Part shown: positions 1-5,698 of the stretch, piece by piece | How positions within the stretch are numbered: the first letter of the stretch is position 1 | Layout of the letters: each line of letters opens with the position of its first letter | Origin: Bacteroidota bacterium | GTDB lineage: Bacteria; Bacteroidota; Bacteroidia; Chitinophagales; Chitinophagaceae | DNA: 7,034 nt | Assembly (NCBI GenBank): GCA_023386395.1 | Contig: JAEWJV010000573.1 | Coordinates: 1-7,034, forward strand | Direction: 5' to 3' | Notes under the pieces: generated by a model | Told to the model about the DNA's origin: nothing | What the model saw: the letters and a program-made list of their open reading frames with translations, nothing else | The model's database searches: none | Made by a program: the position numbers and the translations under genes

Positions 1-593
1 TCGCCATACTTAGGACTCCTTACATACTGAAGTGTAAGCAAAGTGGCAATAATCCCAACAGGAATATTTATGTAGAAAATATACGGCCATGCATAATGGT
101 CAACTATATAACCACCAAGCGGAGGGCCAAGCGTTGGGCCAATAATTACACCAAGCACATAAATAGCCTGCGCCATTGCCCTTTTTTCAGGCGGATAACT
201 TTCTGTAATAATTGTTTGCGATGTTACTAATAAAGCGCCGCCGCCAAGGCCTTGTATAAAGCGAAAGATCACAAGCTCTCCAATGCCCGATGCATTGCCA
301 CATAAAAAAGAAGAAGCTGTAAATATGATGATGGAAGCGGCAAAATAATTTCTTCTTCCAAACTGCTGCGATAACCAGCTTGTCATTGGTACGATGATAA
401 CGTTAGCAATTGAATATGCTGTAATAACCCAGCTTACTTCACTAAGCGTAGCGCCAAGGCTGCCGCGCATATCATTCAATGCAACGTTTACAATGGTTGT
501 ATCAATAATTTCAAGCAGTGCACAAAATACTGCCGTGATGGTAATAATAACCCGCCGCGTACCGTATTCAACCAGTGATTGTTGTTGTTCCAT
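1..593 (-). CDS. DHA2-family (EmrB/QacA-like) MFS efflux permease, N-terminal part
   Basis: This is the inner-membrane, proton-driven drug:H+ antiporter of a tripartite pump. Only the first 197 codons are in the window; full-length family members are usually about 500-540 residues with 14 helices. Visible are about six hydrophobic segments (roughly residues 15-35, 50-70, 82-100, 106-127, 140-162, 169-190). The TM1 signature EIIDTTIVNVAL (about 28-39) matches the DHA2 'lDxTIVNVALP' motif. A motif-A-like loop WLSQQFGRR lies near 73-81, and the antiporter motif C, GVIIGPTLGPPLGG, near 148-161. The ATG at 593 is directly preceded by an in-frame TAA (594-596), which fixes the upstream limit. It is the last visible gene of the tetR-tolC-hlyD operon, and the HlyD-type adaptor upstream has EmrA features, so an EmrAB-TolC-like exporter is inferred. 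The substrate cannot be told from sequence. Confidence 0.93.
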   Translation of the reverse strand, partial: MEQQQSLVEYGTRRVIITITAVFCALLEIIDTTIVNVALNDMRGSLGATLSEVSWVITAYSIANVIIVPMTSWLSQQFGRRNYFAASIIIFTASSFLCGNASGIGELVIFRFIQGLGGGALLVTSQTIITESYPPEKRAMAQAIYVLGVIIGPTLGPPLGGYIVDHYAWPYIFYINIPVGIIATLLTLQYVRSPKYG

Positions 594-619
594 TTAATTA
601 TTTTTTTCCATGCGGAAGA

Positions 620-751
620 TTAACAGGTTATTGTTTTTACAATGATGTTGTTACTGACGCCGGACATTTTGAAAGCGACTGAACGCTTATACTTTGCGCA
701 AATGATGAACGCAGTCAATAAATAAAGATTCCAATAAATCCTGTTGATCAT
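620..751 (-). CDS. Possible 43-residue small membrane protein in the pump operon
   Basis: An ATG-started 43-codon ORF fills most of the 185-bp gap between the hlyD-like and emrB-like genes. It reads MINRIYWNLYLLTAFIICAK, then a more polar, lysine-containing tail ending in TITC. Residues about 5-19 are hydrophobic enough for one short membrane helix, followed by basic K-Y-K-R. An AAGG lies just upstream of the ATG (757-760 on the plus strand reads cctt). The spacing is suggestive: 27 bp from the hlyD stop and 26 bp to the emrB start, much like the 26-bp tolC-hlyD gap. I do not recognise any family. It may be a chance ORF in an untranslated spacer. Confidence 0.3.
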   Translation of the reverse strand: MINRIYWNLYLLTAFIICAKYKRSVAFKMSGVSNNIIVKTITC

Positions 752-778
752 TTGACCTTATAAATACCGGTTCTGGCA

Positions 779-1882
779 TTAATCCAAATGCACATCTACA
801 TATACGTTCATGCCTGCTTTCAATTGTTTTACCAGTGAATCCTGCGGGTTGGTGAATTCAATTCTAACCGGTAAACGCTGCACTGTTTTTACAAAGTTTC
901 CACTGGCATTATCCGGTGGTAATAGAGCGAAACGCGAACCGGTTGCAGGTGAAAATGAAGCAAGCCTTGCTTCAAACTCATGGCCCGGAAGCGCATCTGC
1001 TTCTATAATAACTTTCTGTCCGATTTTCAAGTCATCAAACTGTGTTTCTTTAAAATTGGCAACTACCCAAATATCATTATCCTGTACGATGCTGAAAGTG
1101 GCCTGGCCGGCTGAAAGAAACTGGCCCTCCTGCACATTCACTTTGGAAATAATGCCATCAGCAGGCGCGGTGATAACAGTGTAAGAAAGATTAAGCTTTG
1201 CTTCATCCACTTCCACCTTGCGTTGATTAACCGAAGCATCAGCAATACCAATCTGTGTGAACGTTGCGTTACTTTGTGAGCTTACAGCATTTGTTTGTTT
1301 TGAAGCCTGCGCCTTCTGCTGCTGTAAAACCAGTAATTGTTTTTCTGCTGTTTCTTTTGCAGCCTGTGCCTGCTCAAATTGCTGTTGTGTTACAGAATGA
1401 TCTTTTATAAGGTTTGCATAACGGTTATAATCCTGCGTGGTGCGCCATACATTTACTTTGGCTGCTTCTATTTGCGCATCAACAGTGCCAACGGCGGCCT
1501 GTGATGTAGCAATATTTGCTTTTGAAGCATGTGAGCTTGCTGCTGCTGAATTTCGGTTATTTTCAGCGGTTACCAAAGCCGTTTCTGCCTGTTCAACACG
1601 CAGTTTAAAATCGCGGTCATCCAGCACAAGTAATGTGTCTCCTTTTTTTACGCGCTGGTTATCTTTTACCCGAACTTCTGCTACGTATCCTGAAATTTTG
1701 GGAATTACAGGATTGATGTGCGCTTCCACCTGCGCATCATCTGTTTCTTCATGATGCAGGGAATGTATGTATTTGCTTATGCCAAAGCTGCCGCCTGCGA
1801 GCACCAGCAGTATAAGCACAATTAAAAATGCCTTGCTTCTTTTTTTAGGTGCAGCGTTGCTGCCGGTTTCCTGTGTTGCCAT
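779..1882 (-). CDS. HlyD/EmrA-family periplasmic adaptor (membrane fusion protein)
   Basis: The 367-residue periplasmic adaptor links the MFS permease to the outer-membrane channel. The layout is typical of EmrA. A short basic cytoplasmic N-terminus (PKKRSK) precedes one membrane anchor at about 18-37. The first lipoyl half-domain lies around 58-88 (PKISGYVAEVRVKDNQRVKKGD). A long Ala/Gln/Glu-rich coiled-coil hairpin spans about 91-230, and the second lipoyl half about 236-262 (TAPADGIISKVNVQEGQ). A beta-barrel follows from about 268. The segment GSRFALLPPDNASGNF (315-330) followed by VQRLPVRI (334-341) closely resembles the EmrA signature near the same place. Length is normal for the family (about 350-400). 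The gene begins 26 bp after the tolC-like stop and is co-oriented with tetR, tolC and the permease. Confidence 0.95.
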   Translation of the reverse strand: MATQETGSNAAPKKRSKAFLIVLILLVLAGGSFGISKYIHSLHHEETDDAQVEAHINPVIPKISGYVAEVRVKDNQRVKKGDTLLVLDDRDFKLRVEQAETALVTAENNRNSAAASSHASKANIATSQAAVGTVDAQIEAAKVNVWRTTQDYNRYANLIKDHSVTQQQFEQAQAAKETAEKQLLVLQQQKAQASKQTNAVSSQSNATFTQIGIADASVNQRKVEVDEAKLNLSYTVITAPADGIISKVNVQEGQFLSAGQATFSIVQDNDIWVVANFKETQFDDLKIGQKVIIEADALPGHEFEARLASFSPATGSRFALLPPDNASGNFVKTVQRLPVRIEFTNPQDSLVKQLKAGMNVYVDVHLD

Positions 1883-1908
1883 AATTATATCAGTGTTGAA
1901 TAGTTATA

Positions 1909-3225
1909 TTATTTAAGTAATCCTGCTGTTTGCTGTAATGTATAATAGTCAAGTGCAGCATCAGCCTTCGATACTTCAAGGTTGAGATTGGCGCGTAGCT
2001 GTTCAACGTTGGCATCAAGCAGGTCTGTTAATAAAAGCAGGCTGTTATCATATTTGTTTTTACTGATCCGGTAATTTTCATTTGCCTGTAGCACCGCTTT
2101 ATTATTTACTTCTATCTTTTTAATATCAGTTAAATATGTTTGATATGCCTGGTTAATGGCAAGATGAATATTATCCGTCATCATATCCTTGTTTATCTGC
2201 AGCTGCTGCGCCCGGGCTTCAGCCTGCTGCACTTTTGATTTTGTTTTCCATAATGAGCCGATGTCATATTTCACGCCAAGCCCAAACGTAACGGCATTGG
2301 TTATTGTGAGCAGTTTAGGAACATGTGCAGCCACATAACCGCCTGTTAAAGCAAGGCTTGGGTAATAATCGCCTTTAGCTATTTTGATAGCTGCACCTGC
2401 AGCCTTGCTGCGATAATCAAGCGCCTGTACATCGTTGCGGCCAGTATCGGCAGAGGCTTCATACGTTTCAATTGACTGCAGCTCGCCGGGCCTTGTTATG
2501 CTGGCTAAATCTGCGGTCAGTTTTGTTGATTCAGGAAGACCTAATAATATGTTCATATTAACAGTGGCAAGCTGTATGCTGTTCTGTGCATCCACAAGCG
2601 CCAGTTCGAAATTGGATGTTTGCAACTGTGCCCTAAGCATATCATTTCTTGCAAGCAAACCATTTCTTTCAAGGCTTGCAAAATTGCTGTCGCGCAACCT
2701 TGATTGTTCAAGATTTTCCTCTACCACTTTCGCTGAAACACTCGCTTTGTATAAATTGATGTAAGCTGCAATTATATTGAGCGTTACTGCTTCTTTGTCA
2801 TGCTCGGCATCAAGCCTTGTGGCCTGTTCAAGATATTTAGCAGATTCAATACCATACTTAATTTTTGAGCCTTCATAAATGGGCAATGAAACATTGGCCG
2901 ATCCATATAATGCCTGTGAAATAGTTGGGGACGTAAAACCGCCGCTGCTATCGCTGCCAAAGCCTTTTAAATTAACGTTGGGTTTGGTTAATCGTAAATA
3001 CGAACCGCTTATGCTTGCATCAGGCAATCTTGCTTCTGCTGCCTGTTTGGTAGCTGCAACTGCCTCATTAATTTTTGACTGGCTTAGTTTTAACTGCTTG
3101 CTGTTTTTAATACCTAATTCAATGGCTTCATTTAAAGTAAGCGTTTTACTTTCCTGCGCATTTATTTTAATGAAAGAAAATAAAACAAACACTAATGCCA
3201 GCCGTATATATTTTTTATGCTTCAT
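1909..3225 (-). CDS. TolC-family outer-membrane efflux channel protein
   Basis: This 438-residue protein is the outer-membrane duct of the pump and assembles as a trimer in the TolC family. The N-terminus MKHKKYIRLALVFVLFSFIK is a classic Sec signal peptide with likely cleavage after INA (residue 23). The mature part starts with the family hallmark LTLNEAIELGIKNSKQLK (29-46). Two structural repeats follow: roughly 27-235 and 260-435. Each has long helices and a short strand pair, for example NVSLPIYEGSKIKYG (111-125) in repeat 1 and YPSLALTGGY followed by GVKYDIGSLW in repeat 2. Length fits the family. It sits 45 bp after tetR and 26 bp before the adaptor gene, so one transcript is likely. 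No Bacteroidota -7 box is visible in the tetR-tolC gap. Confidence 0.95.
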   Translation of the reverse strand: MKHKKYIRLALVFVLFSFIKINAQESKTLTLNEAIELGIKNSKQLKLSQSKINEAVAATKQAAEARLPDASISGSYLRLTKPNVNLKGFGSDSSGGFTSPTISQALYGSANVSLPIYEGSKIKYGIESAKYLEQATRLDAEHDKEAVTLNIIAAYINLYKASVSAKVVEENLEQSRLRDSNFASLERNGLLARNDMLRAQLQTSNFELALVDAQNSIQLATVNMNILLGLPESTKLTADLASITRPGELQSIETYEASADTGRNDVQALDYRSKAAGAAIKIAKGDYYPSLALTGGYVAAHVPKLLTITNAVTFGLGVKYDIGSLWKTKSKVQQAEARAQQLQINKDMMTDNIHLAINQAYQTYLTDIKKIEVNNKAVLQANENYRISKNKYDNSLLLLTDLLDANVEQLRANLNLEVSKADAALDYYTLQQTAGLLK

Positions 3226-3228
3226 ATA

Positions 3229-3249
3229 TTATATTAATAATGAATATAA
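3229..3249. repeat. AT-only 7-bp inverted repeat just upstream of tolC-like start
   Basis: The arms TTATATT (3229-3235) and AATATAA (3243-3249) are perfect reverse complements around a 7-nt spacer, ending only 3 bp before the tolC-like ATG. In mRNA this could form a weak hairpin next to the start codon. It overlaps the second operator-like site. Because it is made only of A and T in an AT-rich gap, it may be chance. Confidence 0.25.
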
Positions 3250-3258
3250 ATTCAGTTA
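3237..3258. promoter_or_regulatory. Second TetR operator-like site (TGAAT-N4-ATTCA) between tetR and tolC-like gene
   Basis: The core TGAAT (3241-3245), spacer ATAA, and ATTCA (3250-3254) reproduce the core and 4-bp spacing of the perfect palindrome upstream of tetR. Aligned over 9-bp half-sites, the left half (ATAATGAAT) matches 7 of 9 positions and the right half (ATTCAGTTA) 8 of 9. The site lies in the 45-bp gap between the tetR stop and tolC start. It could be a secondary operator or transcription roadblock for the TetR protein. Function is inferred from similarity only. Confidence 0.4.
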
Positions 3259-3270
3259 AATAAAAAAAAA

Positions 3271-3843
3271 TTACGCTTTAATGCCATCCCAGCATAATTG
3301 GAAATTCAGGTCTATTACTTCGGAATTAAGTTTTTTATTATAATAATTTACCCTCCTGGATATTTCGTTGATGCTTCCAATCATAAAAGCGGTGAGCCAG
3401 AAATTGTCAACATCTTTTACGAGGTGTTCTTTTTTTCCGCGAGCTAATAGTTCTTTCAAAGGTTCAAACATTTTTTTAGCTTCAACTTTTATCTGTTCAT
3501 CTATATAAGGGGAATGAAAGGCCTGCTCTATAAAAAGGCTTTCTTCAAACCGCAAGAGCCTGTGATTTAATACATTAAGCCAAATGATGTGAAACCCAAC
3601 CTTAAAGGGTGCTTTGGCATCATAATTTTTAAAAAAGCTGCCTTGTGAATTTTTTATGCATTCTTGGAAAACGCTCGCAATTAATGTTTCCTTATTCTGA
3701 AAATAAATATATAGTGTACCCGTTGCAATTTTAGCTTCCTTGGCCACAGCCTGCATAGTTATGCCTGACAGGCCTGTTGCTTTAACGAGTTTTAAAGTTG
3801 CTTTGTAAATGCGGGCTATTTTATTTTCATCTCTTAATTTCAC
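3271..3843 (-). CDS. TetR/AcrR-family transcriptional repressor of the efflux operon
   Basis: A 190-residue one-component regulator. The N-terminal helix-turn-helix (about 8-53) is clear: IYKATLKLVKATGLSGITM, then AVAKEAKIATGTLYIYF with the recognition-helix pattern TGTLYIYFQNKETL (41-54). The rest is a helical ligand-binding and dimerisation domain with an aromatic-rich core (for example FHIIWLN and NFWLTAFMIGSINE), as expected for a hydrophobic inducer. The start is GTG: an in-frame TAA lies 12 nt upstream and no ATG lies between, so no longer form is possible. It is the first gene of the operon and lies right behind a perfect palindrome, so it probably represses itself and the pump genes. 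The inducer is unknown. Confidence 0.93.
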   Translation of the reverse strand: MKLRDENKIARIYKATLKLVKATGLSGITMQAVAKEAKIATGTLYIYFQNKETLIASVFQECIKNSQGSFFKNYDAKAPFKVGFHIIWLNVLNHRLLRFEESLFIEQAFHSPYIDEQIKVEAKKMFEPLKELLARGKKEHLVKDVDNFWLTAFMIGSINEISRRVNYYNKKLNSEVIDLNFQLCWDGIKA

Positions 3844-3847
3844 GCTG

Positions 3848-3855
3848 CAAAGTTA
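3848..3855 (-). promoter_or_regulatory. Predicted -7 box of the tetR-efflux operon promoter
   Basis: Read on the minus strand, 3855-3848 is TAACTTTG, a full match to the Bacteroidota housekeeping -7 consensus TAnnTTTG. A TTT triplet at 3879-3877 (minus strand GTTTA), 21 bp upstream, is a plausible weak -33 element. Transcription would start about 4-7 nt further on, at or within a few bases of the GTG start of tetR, so the mRNA would have almost no leader. No better box is seen upstream. Confidence 0.55.
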
Positions 3856-3875
3856 AATGAATTATTATTCATTTA
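3854..3875. promoter_or_regulatory. Perfect palindromic operator, probable TetR binding site
   Basis: Arms TAAATGAAT (3854-3862) and ATTCATTTA (3867-3875) are exact reverse complements separated by TATT. Length and symmetry suit a TetR-family homodimer. The site fills the spacer between the predicted -33 and -7 elements of the tetR promoter and overlaps the -7 box by 2 bp, so binding would exclude RNA polymerase. The predicted prmA promoter lies more than 15 bp away and should not be occluded. Assignment to this repressor is inferred from position. Confidence 0.7.
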
Positions 3876-3894
3876 TAAACCGTGTTTTTATGTA

Positions 3895-3924
3895 TTTAAC
3901 ATTTTGAAATAAAACTTACGTTTG
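3895..3924 (+). promoter_or_regulatory. Predicted prmA promoter (-33 to -7)
   Basis: TACGTTTG at 3917-3924 is a full match to the Bacteroidota -7 consensus TAnnTTTG. A weak -33-like TTTA lies at 3895-3898, 18 bp upstream. A start site near 3930 would leave a leader of about 40 nt before the ATG at 3972. This also argues against the upstream TTG at 3945 as the translation start. Confidence 0.5.
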
Positions 3925-3971
3925 TTTATTGCACGGATATTCGTTTGAATTTTGATGAAAACAATTTAGTT

Positions 3972-4802
3972 ATGGATTATATTGAAATAAGTTTTAAAGC
4001 CTTGTCTGAAGAAAAAAAAGAAATATTAATTGCGTTGCTTTCTGAAATGCATTTTGAAGGCTTTGAAGAGCAGGCGGGCCAGTTAAAAGCATTTATTCCG
4101 CTTGATTTGTATGACGAAGAAATGTTTCACAGTCTTGCTGAAGAAATGCAATTAAATTATTCGGTAACCGAATTGCCCGATGTGAACTGGAACCACGTAT
4201 GGGAGTCGAATTTTCAACCGGTAATAATTGGTGACTGCGCTTTAAGGGCTTCATTTCATCAGCCCATAGAAAATATACAGCATGAAATTATTATAACGCC
4301 AAAAATGAGCTTTGGTACCGGCCATCATGCCACTACATTTATGATGATACAGCAAATGCAGGCAATTGATTTTAATAATACAACTGTTTTGGATTTTGGC
4401 ACCGGCACGGGCGTACTAGCTATTCTTGCACATAAACTTGGCGCAGCAAAAATAGTTGCTATTGATAACGACAGTTTCAGTATAGAAAATGCAGCAGAGA
4501 ATTTTATTAATAACAACATTGATGGTATAGAATTGAAACTGGCTGGCAACGCAAATGCAGAAGGAATGTTTGATATCATTCTTGCCAATATTACTCGTAA
4601 TATTATACAGGAAAATTTCCTGCTGTTTAATCTTCAACTGGCAGAAGGCGGCCTTCTTTTATTAAGCGGCCTTTTAAAAGAAGATGAAAGAACTATTATG
4701 GAAACTGCGCGCAGCGCAAAGTTTGAATTAAAGTATAAACTTGAAAAGGATAACTGGATATGCCTGCTGTTTGCGAAAAACAATGAAGGGTATTTATCCT
4801 GA
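3972..4802 (+). CDS. prmA: Ribosomal protein L11 methyltransferase PrmA
   Basis: A cytoplasmic S-adenosylmethionine-dependent enzyme that methylates ribosomal protein L11. From the ATG at 3972 it has 276 residues, the usual length for Bacteroidota PrmA. The N-terminal ferredoxin-like substrate domain begins MDYIEISFKAL and includes the family NW-HVWESNFQP stretch (about 72-82). A linker leads into the PrmA signature ITPKMSFGTGHHATT (about 109-123). The methyltransferase domain follows: motif I VLDFGTGTGVLAILAHKLGA (about 135-154), the acidic AIDND after beta-2, and the catalytic-loop-type ILANITRNI. A TTG at 3945 would add 9 residues but lies only about 15 nt from the predicted transcription start and has no family support. 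It is divergent from the efflux operon and probably monocistronic. Confidence 0.96.
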   Translation: MDYIEISFKALSEEKKEILIALLSEMHFEGFEEQAGQLKAFIPLDLYDEEMFHSLAEEMQLNYSVTELPDVNWNHVWESNFQPVIIGDCALRASFHQPIENIQHEIIITPKMSFGTGHHATTFMMIQQMQAIDFNNTTVLDFGTGTGVLAILAHKLGAAKIVAIDNDSFSIENAAENFINNNIDGIELKLAGNANAEGMFDIILANITRNIIQENFLLFNLQLAEGGLLLLSGLLKEDERTIMETARSAKFELKYKLEKDNWICLLFAKNNEGYLS

Positions 4803-4928
4803 CTGGTTGAAAATTTTATAAGTAAGCCACTTATTTGCGGCTGCTTATTCTAAGAAAGTTGATATAACTTCGCCCCTTGTTTATTTGATTTTGCGGGTTT
4901 TATTTCTTGATATTATTAAATACTGAAT

Positions 4929-4961
4929 AATGAGCCGGATAATTTTTATATCCGGCTCATT
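4929..4961 (+). terminator. Strong hairpin, probable prmA terminator
   Basis: AATGAGCCGGATA (4929-4941) pairs perfectly with TATCCGGCTCATT (4949-4961): a 13-bp stem with a 7-nt loop ATTTTTA. It is the most stable inverted repeat in the window and sits between prmA and a co-oriented gene. Only a short T run follows (TTTGC), so it is not a canonical strong U-tract terminator. Terminators with weak tails are a plausible reading here, but an RNA-stabilising 3' end is possible too. Confidence 0.6.
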
Positions 4962-4990
4962 TGCAAATTATATTTTGCTAATTACGTTTT
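4960..4990 (+). promoter_or_regulatory. Predicted promoter of the four-helix membrane protein gene
   Basis: TTTG at 4960-4963 (-33 type) is followed after 19 bp by TACGTTTT at 4983-4990, which matches seven of eight positions of TAnnTTTG and is itself followed by G. The spacing is what Bacteroidota promoters use. The -33 element begins in the right arm of the terminator hairpin. Start of transcription near 4997 would give a leader of about 58 nt. Confidence 0.4.
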
Positions 4991-5054
4991 GAGAAACCGT
5001 AACTAGCAGTGATAAAACAAGGGAAGTAAAGCCCTGCCTAATAAGAAAATAATA

Positions 5055-5558
5055 ATGAAACTTACCATATATCGTATATTAAGTTTTTTGCTGCTGCCCA
5101 TAGCTATTTTGTTTAGTATAGCAATAATGTTATTAATTAGGGCTGCATTTGCTAACCCAGCTATGTTTCTTCCGCTTTTTTTAATCGCCTGCATTGCCAT
5201 TTACACGTTTGCCTCGCTTAATTTTTTAATAAGAGGGATTGATGGTAAAAAATTCCTGGGAAAATCATCTAAGGACTGGCTTAGGGTAAATGCGATTGCC
5301 AGCACCGTATTTTCATTATTAATGATAACACAGTGTACGATCTTTTTGATGCATCCGGAAATGCTGCAGCAAATTACAGCCCAGGCTAAGGAAAACGCAG
5401 GCGCTGAATTTAAAATGAATAAAGCCGACTTTGAGAATTATATCAGGGTAACATCTTATTTCTTTCTTGTGTATGCAATTGTTTTATTTATACACATAAT
5501 GTTGAGCTTTCAATATTTAAAAAAATACGCATATCTTTTTCAGAACGAAAAAAAATAA
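5055..5558 (+). CDS. Uncharacterised four-helix integral membrane protein
   Basis: A 167-residue protein of no family I can name. It is hydrophobic, with four predicted membrane helices at about 8-29, 35-59, 79-99 and 131-152. The loop at about 60-78 is basic (GIDGKKFLGKSSKDWLR). The longer loop between helices 3 and 4 (100-130) is polar and acidic/basic mixed (AKENAGAEFKMNKADFENY). The C-terminus is lysine-rich. By the positive-inside rule, the 60-78 loop and the C-terminal tail would be cytoplasmic, and the helix 3-4 loop periplasmic. It starts at an ATG preceded by an A-rich stretch with no clear Shine-Dalgarno sequence. It stands alone between prmA and the phosphate genes, so context gives no function. 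The 3' end carries a tandem duplication (5521-5575). Confidence 0.85.
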   Translation: MKLTIYRILSFLLLPIAILFSIAIMLLIRAAFANPAMFLPLFLIACIAIYTFASLNFLIRGIDGKKFLGKSSKDWLRVNAIASTVFSLLMITQCTIFLMHPEMLQQITAQAKENAGAEFKMNKADFENYIRVTSYFFLVYAIVLFIHIMLSFQYLKKYAYLFQNEKK

Positions 5559-5575
5559 ACATATCCATTTCAGAA
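5521..5575 (+). repeat. Imperfect tandem duplication, 30-bp period, across the stop codon
   Basis: Bases 5521-5545 and 5551-5575 match at 21 of 25 positions, exactly 30 bp apart. The shared blocks are AAAAATA, CATATC and TTTCAGAA. The first copy is coding (K-K-Y-A-Y-L-F-Q-N). The second copy is in the same frame, but the position equal to the TAC tyrosine codon is the TAA stop (5556-5558). This suggests a small in-frame duplication at the gene end. Confidence 0.55.
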
Positions 5576-5677
5576 AATTGGTGGATTTTAAGTTTTGTGA
5601 CGAATGTGTATTAATTTGCTAATGTTAAGAAATTATTACCAATTCAAATATTGCGGGCAGGATGATATGTATTCCTT

Positions 5678-5685
5678 CATTTTTG
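5678..5685 (+). promoter_or_regulatory. Weak -7-like box upstream of the phosphate operon
   Basis: CATTTTTG matches seven of eight positions of TAnnTTTG. The nearest TTG upstream (5651-5653) is 24 bp away, longer than ideal. If used, transcription would begin about 8 nt before the ATG at 5699, giving a very short leader. No clear Pho-box-type direct repeats are seen in the 140-bp gap. Confidence 0.3.
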
Positions 5686-5698
5686 CAAAAACTGAGCT

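Larger units (their letters stand above)
4803..5054. other. Intergenic region between prmA and the membrane-protein gene
   Basis: This 252-bp gap has no convincing gene. It holds the hairpin at 4929-4961 and a predicted promoter at 4960-4990. The first 120 bp after prmA contain only weak, interrupted inverted repeats (for example around 4819-4850) and T-rich tracts. A 20-codon ATG ORF starting inside the hairpin is not supported as a gene. Confidence 0.6.

Noticed and set aside
810..1184. Plus-strand open frame antisense to the adaptor gene
   Set aside because: It overlaps a gene with clear HlyD/EmrA motifs, and its translation shows no family features; it is a shadow frame. The same applies to plus-strand frames at 394-597, 1437-1754, 2435-2764 and 2879-3259.
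3261..3290. T9 tract directly after the tetR stop (minus strand), considered as a terminator or attenuator
   Set aside because: The only stem before it is a 4-bp ATGC/GCAT pair inside the coding end, too weak for an intrinsic terminator.
3945..3971. Upstream TTG start that would lengthen PrmA by nine residues
   Set aside because: The ATG at 3972 begins the conserved MDYIEISF-type N-terminus; the extra residues are not family-like, and the TTG lies too close to the predicted transcription start.
4325..4637. Two minus-strand frames opposite prmA
   Set aside because: They lie wholly within the PrmA methyltransferase domain coding region and look like shadow frames.
4819..4850. Interrupted inverted repeat (AAGTAAGCC / GGCTGCTTATT) just after prmA
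   Set aside because: Pairing is broken by mismatches and bulges, and a much stronger hairpin lies about 90 bp downstream.
4930..4992. 20-codon ATG ORF starting in the hairpin after prmA
   Set aside because: It is too short, begins inside a strong RNA stem, and overlaps the predicted promoter of the next gene.
5559..5698. Search for a Pho-box or riboswitch before the DUF47-PiT pair
   Set aside because: No paired direct repeats or structured leader are visible in the 140-bp gap; only a weak -7-like box was found.
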